12,798 bases of DNA from Pontiella sp. Its GTDB lineage: Bacteria; Verrucomicrobiota; Kiritimatiellia; Kiritimatiellales; Pontiellaceae. The stretch lies in NCBI GenBank assembly GCA_029939385.1, contig JAOZSZ010000016.1:1-12798 (forward strand), written 5' to 3'. Below are positions 7,286 through 12,798 of this stretch, one piece after another (within the stretch, counting starts at the first letter, position 1; every line of letters begins with the position of its first letter). Below the pieces are notes generated by a model. It saw only the letters and a program-made list of their open reading frames with translations. It was not told where the DNA came from and made no database searches. The position numbers and the translations under genes are program-made.

Positions 7286-8221
7286 ATGGCTAAAAAACAT
7301 ATTGGATTAGGGCGCGGACTTGATGTTCTTATTTCAGACGGAACCACCGCTAAAAAGAAAGCCACCTCTAGATCGGTAGCCGTTAGAGCGGCAGGGCCAG
7401 TGTCGGAAGTGGGGGTGCGAAAAGTCCCTGTAAGCAAAGTAAAGGCAAGTCCATGGCAACCCCGAAATCGATTTGATATAGACGCGCTTTCGGAGCTAAA
7501 GGAATCTGTTTTAGAACATGGAATTCTTCAGCCATTATTAGTGCGTGAAGTGGGGAGTAAATTTGAACTGATCGCAGGGGAGCGTCGCCTTCGTGCCGCC
7601 CAAATGGCTCTGCTTAAGAAAGTCCCCGTCATTGTAATCGAAGCCACCGATGAAAAGGCCCTTGAGATTGCGCTTATTGAAAACCTCCAGCGCGAAGACC
7701 TTAATCCTATCGAAGAAGCCGCAGGCTATGCTTTGCTTCAGGAAAAATTTAATCTAACGCAAGAAAATGTAGCAAAACAGGTGGGTAAAGCGCGCGCCTC
7801 GGTGGCCAATGCCTTACGCCTTTTGGAACTGCCGGATAGTATCCGTAAGGTGGTTGCCGAAGAGGTGCTTTCGGTCGGTCACGCTAAAGTGCTGTTATCA
7901 ATAGAGAGCGTTAAGGAGCAAGAGTGGCTCGCCAAGCGAATCCTTAAGGAAGGGCTTTCTGTCCGAGCACTAGAAAAGCTGGTGAAGAAGCTTAATCGAA
8001 TCCCCAAAAAATCGCGGGCCGAAAAGGCAGACCTTCCCAGCGACTATCTCCATACATTATCGGATGAGTTACATCAATATTTTGGAACTAGAGTGCGCAT
8101 TACGCCTTCGAAAACACTAACTAATGGCCGAAAAGTAAAAGGATCTCTTGAGGTCGACTTTCATAATAATGAAGAGCTCGATCGCCTGCTAACGATCATG
8201 GGCTATTCGACCGAACTTTAA
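7286..8221 (+). CDS. parB: Chromosome-partitioning protein ParB (Spo0J family)
   Basis: A 311-residue ParB of normal length. The N-terminal peptide HIGLGRGLDVLI (residues 5-16) is the conserved segment that in chromosomal ParBs contacts ParA and stimulates its ATPase. After a basic linker comes the CTP-binding ParB/Srx domain, with QPR near residue 58, GILQPLLVR, GERRLRAA at 98-105 and ENLQRE at 132-137. A helix-turn-helix at about 157-178 (LTQENVAKQVGKARASVANA) should read parS, and the C-terminal ~40 residues fit the dimerisation domain. The family loads on parS and slides as a CTP-dependent clamp to organise the origin region. Start ATG 7286 has AGGAG five bases upstream. No parA is adjacent: the preceding gene is an unrelated membrane protein, and the next gene begins two bases after the stop. 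No parS-like palindrome was noticed by eye. Confidence 0.93.
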   Translation: MAKKHIGLGRGLDVLISDGTTAKKKATSRSVAVRAAGPVSEVGVRKVPVSKVKASPWQPRNRFDIDALSELKESVLEHGILQPLLVREVGSKFELIAGERRLRAAQMALLKKVPVIVIEATDEKALEIALIENLQREDLNPIEEAAGYALLQEKFNLTQENVAKQVGKARASVANALRLLELPDSIRKVVAEEVLSVGHAKVLLSIESVKEQEWLAKRILKEGLSVRALEKLVKKLNRIPKKSRAEKADLPSDYLHTLSDELHQYFGTRVRITPSKTLTNGRKVKGSLEVDFHNNEELDRLLTIMGYSTEL

Positions 8222-8223
8222 TC

Positions 8224-9345
8224 ATGAATGATTCGACCCCCACGCAACGCGAGATTTTGGCGAAGGAATATGACGCCATTCATAACCGTCTGTTTATTAT
8301 TCAAATCATTTTGGTGGTTGCCTTGCTTGCCATCTACCAGTTTAGCGGAACGTCAGCCTTGCTTGCCAATGGGTTGGCCGCACGCTTTGGCGAAGGCCTT
8401 TGGTATGTCACCAATGCGGCGTACACTGCGGTTACCGTATTTGGGTTTGCGGCCTGTATGTTCCTGCTGTCTTACTACAGTGGTCATGTGCTTGAACGAC
8501 ACTATGAACTCTCGAATGAAACGTTTGGAGAATGGTTTGGCGACTTTGTTAAATCCTTATTGATCGATCTTGTATTAGCCACCGTTCTATTTTCCGTCAT
8601 TTATGCCCTATTACGTTGGATGCCCAACTGGTGGTGGGTTTTCGCTACTATTTTTTATATTCTTTTTGCCGTCGTACTCTCCACCCTGATGCCCATTCTA
8701 ATTATGCCGCTATTCCATAAATTCGAGCCCCTCGAAGAAGGGGATCTTACGGCGGCGGTACATACCATGATGAACGATGCAGGAATCAAGGTGGTGGGTG
8801 TTTATAAATGGGGATTGGAGGCCAAAACAAATACCGCGAATGCGGCTTTTACTGGAGTGGGGCGCACTAAGCGCATTATCTTGGGCGACACCTTGTTGTC
8901 GGGCTATTCTAAAGAGGAGATTTTGGCCATTTTAGCGCACGAAGTCGGGCACTATAAAAATCGTGATACGATACGGCTGATGCTGACGAGCTCCTTTCTT
9001 TCGCTCATCGGGTTTTTTGTTTCACATCTCGTTTTGACCCAACTTTCCGGGGCTCTTGGATTTGCTCATATTTTTGACATCGGAGCGGCGCCGCTTTTTA
9101 TCTTTAGTCTCTTTGTTTTTTCGCTTGTCTCGATGCCCTTTGCCAATATGCATTCACGGCGGCGGGAGTTTGCGGCCGATGCTTACGCCGTTAAAAGGAT
9201 TGGTTCATCCGAAGCATTAATTTCGGCCTTTGAAAAATTGGCCAATCAAAATCTCTCCAATAAGGAACCCTCAGCATGGGTTGAATTCCTTTTGCATAGT
9301 CACCCCTCTATTGCCCGACGGATCGAACGAATTCGCAAACAATAG
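8224..9345 (+). CDS. M48 family membrane zinc metalloprotease (Ste24 / CAAX prenyl protease 1 type)
   Basis: A 373-residue integral-membrane protease. The N-terminal half contains several transmembrane helices typical of the Ste24 N-terminal domain (first near residues 23-42). It is followed by the M48 peptidase domain with the zinc motif HEVGH at 239-243 (His239, Glu240, His243) in AHEVGHYKNRD, and a third ligand, Glu315, in REFAADAYAV. Upstream of the motif, NTANAAFTGVGRTKRIILGDTLL is characteristic of the family. Eukaryotic Ste24 processes prenylated CAAX proteins; bacterial members are better seen as membrane-protein quality-control or general intramembrane-associated proteases, and the substrate here is unknown. 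All catalytic residues are present, so it should be active. It starts two bases after parB with no strong Shine-Dalgarno, consistent with translational coupling. Confidence 0.9.
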   Translation: MNDSTPTQREILAKEYDAIHNRLFIIQIILVVALLAIYQFSGTSALLANGLAARFGEGLWYVTNAAYTAVTVFGFAACMFLLSYYSGHVLERHYELSNETFGEWFGDFVKSLLIDLVLATVLFSVIYALLRWMPNWWWVFATIFYILFAVVLSTLMPILIMPLFHKFEPLEEGDLTAAVHTMMNDAGIKVVGVYKWGLEAKTNTANAAFTGVGRTKRIILGDTLLSGYSKEEILAILAHEVGHYKNRDTIRLMLTSSFLSLIGFFVSHLVLTQLSGALGFAHIFDIGAAPLFIFSLFVFSLVSMPFANMHSRRREFAADAYAVKRIGSSEALISAFEKLANQNLSNKEPSAWVEFLLHSHPSIARRIERIRKQ

Positions 9346-9362
9346 AAAGATCGTTCAGAGCT

Positions 9363-10967
9363 ATGGATAACCATTCCCATCATGACGGGCAGCCCCAAGG
9401 CGAAATCGGTTTCTTTTCTCGTGAAGCCGTTCGGGGAGTGCCCTGGATGATTCTGAGCAAGTTGGTGCTCTTCTTTGTTTATTTCGGTGTAAGCGTACTT
9501 ACCGTCAACGGCCTTGGAAAAGAAAAGTTTGGGCTATACAGCTTGATGGTTAATATTTCCTCCTACTTGCTCGTCTTTTGTGGGTTAGGGATGGGTTCGG
9601 CGCTCATGCGTTATATTCCCGAATTGGCCACCCGCAAGAATCGCCGCGGACTGGCTTATTTGCTTTGGAAATCTGCCACGCTTCAGATTCTGGCAACGAC
9701 GGCGATTACACTGCTTATTCTCTATTTTTCTGAGCCATTGCAACGGCTCTTTCATGCGGAACAGGTTGAGGGGTTCAGGTTTTACCTCATGTTGGCCTGT
9801 GGCTTAGTTGCTTTGCTTCTTCTTAAGGAGTTTGTTGCCATCGCATTTACCTCTGTTTTTAAAACTCGGATCGTTGCGCTTCTTTCTATTACCCAAGGGA
9901 GCTTGTGGTTGGGCCTGCTCTTTGTCTGGTTGCGGACTCGGCCTGAGGTCTCCACCGTTTTTTATGTGCAATTGTTCGCCACGGGCCTCGTCTACACGAT
10001 TGGAGCCATCTTTCTTATTCGATTTATTTATCAATTACCTTGGCGCAAGAATGAATTTGGAATTGGTAAGCGCCGAGCGTTGACGTTTTCTGGCACAGCG
10101 ATGCTGAGTGCAATTCTTAGAATAGTGATGTTTAAGTATTCTGAAATATTCTTTTTGGCCGCGGTAGGAGGAACGACTATTGCTGGAATATATGATCTTG
10201 GTTATAGCCTGCCATTCACAATGGTTACCTTCATTCCGCTGGCCTTACTCTCCTTATTTACCTCTGCATTTGCCGAAGCCTATGTGAAGGATCGCAACTG
10301 CCTTGCTCGTTTGATTACATCCTACTATAAACTACTCATTATGGTTTCGCTTCCCGTTGCGATACTCGGATCGTTCTTTGCTCCGGCGGCTTATCACATT
10401 ATCTATAAGGGAGAGATGGATGAGGCCGGCCAGCTCGCGGCTGTATTCTGTATCGTATTATTATTACCTCTTCTTTCCATTCCGCTATCCATGGCACTTA
10501 AAGCGAAGGAAAAAGTACACAACATGCTCCCCATGATGTTATTTCAAATTCTGGTTAATCTTTTCCTCGATTGGCTTTTGATTGTACAGTTGCATTGGGG
10601 AATATGGGGCGGGGTTTGTGCGGTGGCAGGAACGTTCATTCTTACTGTTACTCCGCGGTTGATGGTGGCTCATCGCTTGATTGGTGGCATCTATTTCCCG
10701 ATCAAGTTTTTTTTACGCATCGTATTTGCCCTGACCATGGAAGCCATTGCATTCTTTTGGATCACTCAACGTGTTCAGCTATTTGAACGTTTTGGCAACG
10801 AATGGATTAACATAGGACTGCTCTTCGCAGTGGGATTGGTTTATCTTTTTGTGTTTTGGTTGCTTATTCGCATTTTTCGCCTCGTTCGTCAGGTTGATAT
10901 TGCCGATTTTCAGGCCTTAGGCATTGTTCGACTCAATAAATTTCTAGCGGGGGTGTTTGGGGTTTGA
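9363..10967 (+). CDS. Polysaccharide/oligosaccharide flippase (Wzx-like, MOP superfamily)
   Basis: A 534-residue protein with about 12-14 transmembrane helices. The N-terminal pattern of a charged lead, then a helix starting at PWMILSKLVLFFVYFGVSV, then GLGKEKFGLYSLMVNISSYL and GLGMGSALMRYIPE, is typical of the polysaccharide biosynthesis/export branch of the MOP flippases (Wzx, RfbX, MurJ relatives). Such proteins flip undecaprenyl-linked glycans across the inner membrane for O-antigen, capsule or exopolysaccharide. The first 12 residues are His-rich (MDNHSHHDGQ), which is unusual but probably just a cytoplasmic tail. No glycosyltransferase or polymerase genes lie nearby, so the glycan is unknown. 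It follows the protease by 17 bases and is the last gene of the unit. Confidence 0.85.
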   Translation: MDNHSHHDGQPQGEIGFFSREAVRGVPWMILSKLVLFFVYFGVSVLTVNGLGKEKFGLYSLMVNISSYLLVFCGLGMGSALMRYIPELATRKNRRGLAYLLWKSATLQILATTAITLLILYFSEPLQRLFHAEQVEGFRFYLMLACGLVALLLLKEFVAIAFTSVFKTRIVALLSITQGSLWLGLLFVWLRTRPEVSTVFYVQLFATGLVYTIGAIFLIRFIYQLPWRKNEFGIGKRRALTFSGTAMLSAILRIVMFKYSEIFFLAAVGGTTIAGIYDLGYSLPFTMVTFIPLALLSLFTSAFAEAYVKDRNCLARLITSYYKLLIMVSLPVAILGSFFAPAAYHIIYKGEMDEAGQLAAVFCIVLLLPLLSIPLSMALKAKEKVHNMLPMMLFQILVNLFLDWLLIVQLHWGIWGGVCAVAGTFILTVTPRLMVAHRLIGGIYFPIKFFLRIVFALTMEAIAFFWITQRVQLFERFGNEWINIGLLFAVGLVYLFVFWLLIRIFRLVRQVDIADFQALGIVRLNKFLAGVFGV

Positions 10968-11029
10968 TCGGTTCGGTGTGTTCCTAGAACGCATTCGTTT
11001 AAACTTCTCATCGGAAAGAATCTGCTAAG

Positions 11030-11060
11030 AAAAAGGGCAAGCCCTGGGCTTGCCCTGAAT
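11030..11060. terminator. Bidirectional intrinsic terminator between convergent genes
   Basis: A perfect 10-bp inverted repeat around a single central base lies at 11035-11055 (GGGCAAGCCC paired with GGGCTTGCCC). On the plus strand it is preceded by A5 (11030-11034), which reads as T5 after the stem on the minus strand, so it is a strong terminator for the HEAT-repeat gene. In the plus direction the stem is followed by TGAATTATTTT, a weaker but plausible T-rich tail for the flippase transcript. The rest of the 115-base gap shows no gene. Confidence 0.8.
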
Positions 11061-11082
11061 TATTTTCAAAGACTCGCCACTT

Positions 11083-12798
11083 TCATGGAAGTTGATCGGG
11101 TAGTGCTGGAGAGGGAACCCAGTTCCCATCACTATTTTTCGCAAAGGTAATTCGTAGTTCACGCACGGTTCCGTCATCAATAAAGCCAATGCGGAAGGTG
11201 ATAGGCTCATGAGAAGGGCGGGCGGTATCGCGGCTTTCTGCGCTTATGACGCGTACGGCGGCATATTGACGATCGAAGATACGGATGGCGCGATCCGTAT
11301 TGGGTCGAATCTTGAGTAGGGTAGGTTCGGCCTTCGGGTCGTCCATATTCTGGAGCGCGTTGTAGAACGGCGAGCTTGTAAGTTGTTCCCCGGCAGAAAT
11401 TTTTTGCTCCATCACGACCATAAGGGGTTCGGATGCGCGCAGATCACCCAGCTCACCTAAAATCTCTGCGGCATGGCCGGCCACTAGAGGGTTGTCGGAA
11501 GAAAGAGCTGCAATGAGCGGGAATATGCAGGGAGAGCCTATTGAAATTAATTTATTCTTGGCGATCTGCTGGTTGGCTTCACCGCGAAAACGATCGGTTG
11601 CTTTCTTAACTATCGGCATTCCGTATGGGTCGAAATCCGGTTGCTTCGGTGGCGGTGCGGTGGTGTCGCCCAATAGATTAATGAGTAGTGGAATGGTTGC
11701 GCAGGTTAGTTTGAAGTCCGCGGCCGTGATCGCTCGGAAGGCATCTCGACCTTGTGATTGAAGATTGATCTCTAAAGAGCTGTTTAATTCGAAGTCGGGA
11801 TTGAGTGCGGCAATTGCCGCCCATAGGTCAATGCGCCAAGAGGGTGCTCCGTTCCATGAGGATCGTTCATTAAACCATGAAAGTCCCTTGGGGCTTGCAA
11901 CGTTGGCCGCCGCCGTCATTGCCTCGGTCGTGCAGCTTTCGCCGATGATTTCTAATACGCGGGAGGCATGCTGACGGAAATCAGCAATTTCGAGAGCGGA
12001 GGCTTCGAGCAAGGTATCAACGGCATCATTTCCCATTTGGGCTAACTGATGGACTATATCCATATTAAGGGAGGTCTTATTGTCGACCGATACCGTGGCA
12101 AGCTTGTACCAAATAATAAAGGGTTTCGTGGTTGGAATAGAATCTGTTTTTTTGAGTACAGAAATAACTCCTCGCCGAATATTTTCGGAGTTGTTTTTGA
12201 GGGCCTCCAGTACGAATGGAATACGGGGTGGTCCAAGGGTAACGAGCGAGTGGATCGCAGCTGAATGGATTGTGATTGTGTCCTCGGCCAAGGCTCCAAT
12301 AAGACTCTGTATTGCAATCTCTCCCCCCGTATAAGCGAGTGCTTTGATGCAAGCGATGCGCAGTTTGACGGAGGAGGATTTGAGCAGAGTGGCTAGTGCC
12401 GCGCTGGCTTGTTCATTACCAATCTGCCCAAGCGCAGTTGCGGCGGCGTAGGCAACGCTTTCTTCGACATCATTAAGTGCCATGATTAGAGCTTCGATTG
12501 CCTTAGTGGATTTAAGGACTCCGAGCCCTGCGGCGGCAATGGCTCGTGCCTCGGCGGCCTCAAGCGTCAATGCAGAAATTAGATATGGGGTTGTGGAGTC
12601 GGAACCAATCGCAACCAAGGCTTTAATGGACGCAAGACGAACCTCGGCGGCGGAATCGTTGAAAAGCGTGGCGAGCGGATCGACAGAGGTTACAGCTTTT
12701 AATTCGCCAAGTGCTACTGCCGCACCTTTTCGAATTTCGAATTTCGGATCCTCAAGGGCCTTGATTAGCTTTTCAATATTTCCTTTAGCTTTCCATTT
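11083..12798 (-). CDS. HEAT-repeat protein, 5'-partial (runs off the right edge)
   Basis: The minus-strand frame is open from base 12798 to the stop at 11083-11085 (571 visible codons). A TTG at 12616-12618 is not the start, because HEAT repeats continue upstream of it. From the visible N-terminus there are about seven consecutive HEAT (PBS-lyase-like) repeats of 30-31 residues, for example IEKLIKALEDPKFEIRKGAA and AIEALIMALNDVEESVAYAA, each with the two-helix pattern and a conserved Arg/Ala turn. More divergent repeats follow, then a proline-rich insert (about visible residues 375-392, TTAPPPKQPDFDPYGM), then another clear repeat (PLIAALSSDNPLVAGHAAEI). The last ~75 residues are a non-HEAT segment of alternating beta pattern ending WVPSPALPDQLP. 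HEAT solenoids are binding scaffolds; no enzyme domain is visible. Localisation cannot be judged without the N-terminus. Confidence 0.85.
   Translation of the reverse strand, partial: KWKAKGNIEKLIKALEDPKFEIRKGAAVALGELKAVTSVDPLATLFNDSAAEVRLASIKALVAIGSDSTTPYLISALTLEAAEARAIAAAGLGVLKSTKAIEALIMALNDVEESVAYAAATALGQIGNEQASAALATLLKSSSVKLRIACIKALAYTGGEIAIQSLIGALAEDTITIHSAAIHSLVTLGPPRIPFVLEALKNNSENIRRGVISVLKKTDSIPTTKPFIIWYKLATVSVDNKTSLNMDIVHQLAQMGNDAVDTLLEASALEIADFRQHASRVLEIIGESCTTEAMTAAANVASPKGLSWFNERSSWNGAPSWRIDLWAAIAALNPDFELNSSLEINLQSQGRDAFRAITAADFKLTCATIPLLINLLGDTTAPPPKQPDFDPYGMPIVKKATDRFRGEANQQIAKNKLISIGSPCIFPLIAALSSDNPLVAGHAAEILGELGDLRASEPLMVVMEQKISAGEQLTSSPFYNALQNMDDPKAEPTLLKIRPNTDRAIRIFDRQYAAVRVISAESRDTARPSHEPITFRIGFIDDGTVRELRITFAKNSDGNWVPSPALPDQLP

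Noticed and set aside
12616..12618. TTG as the real start of the HEAT-repeat gene
   Set aside because: Two further HEAT-like repeats (IEKLIKALEDPKFEIRKGAA and the next) are encoded upstream in frame up to the window edge.
1..12798. Defence island, prophage, integron or CRISPR system
   Set aside because: No nuclease, helicase, integrase, transposase or regularly spaced direct repeats were found; all genes fit envelope, transport, segregation or scaffold roles.

Overview
The window looks like a chromosomal segment from a Gram-negative, double-membrane bacterium. The best guess is the Verrucomicrobiota/Kiritimatiellota side of the PVC group. This rests on an autotransporter whose passenger is built from T5SS/PEP-CTERM-type repeats, a secreted TPR/Sel1 protein, a HEAT-repeat protein and a chromosomal-type ParB. 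The assignment is inference from gene style; there is no rRNA or other marker gene. No tRNA, rRNA, CRISPR array, transposase or phage gene was seen, and coding density is high.

Layout. (1) 2-3034, plus strand: the C-terminal ~1010 residues of an autotransporter, with a cysteine-free repeat passenger followed by a 12-strand-type barrel; its start lies left of the window. (2) 3035-3188: a short intergenic region with three related hairpins sharing a TTCTTAGA/TCTAAGAA core. The last is followed by T5 and probably terminates the autotransporter transcript. (3) 3189-6076: a two-gene unit, a secreted TPR/Sel1 protein overlapping (TAATG) a GltS-family sodium/glutamate symporter homologue. (4) 6117-7196: an unrecognised eight-helix membrane protein with an apparent internal duplication and an unusual density of G/C homopolymer runs. 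(5) 7228-10967: a promoter followed by a close-packed unit of parB, an M48 (Ste24-type) membrane protease and a Wzx-like polysaccharide flippase. (6) 10968-11082: a convergent intergenic region with a strong, probably bidirectional terminator. (7) 11083-12798, minus strand: a HEAT-repeat protein whose N-terminus lies beyond the right edge.

How the genes fit together: much of the window is cell-envelope related (surface autotransporter, periplasmic repeat protein, transporter, membrane protease, flippase). The ParB in front of the protease and flippase is the contextual oddity, because no parA is visible although ParB keeps the N-terminal peptide expected to contact ParA. I found no clear new defence or mobile system. 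The most interesting items are the palindromic element cluster, the parB-protease-flippase arrangement, the homopolymer-rich membrane gene and the long-period modules of the autotransporter passenger.
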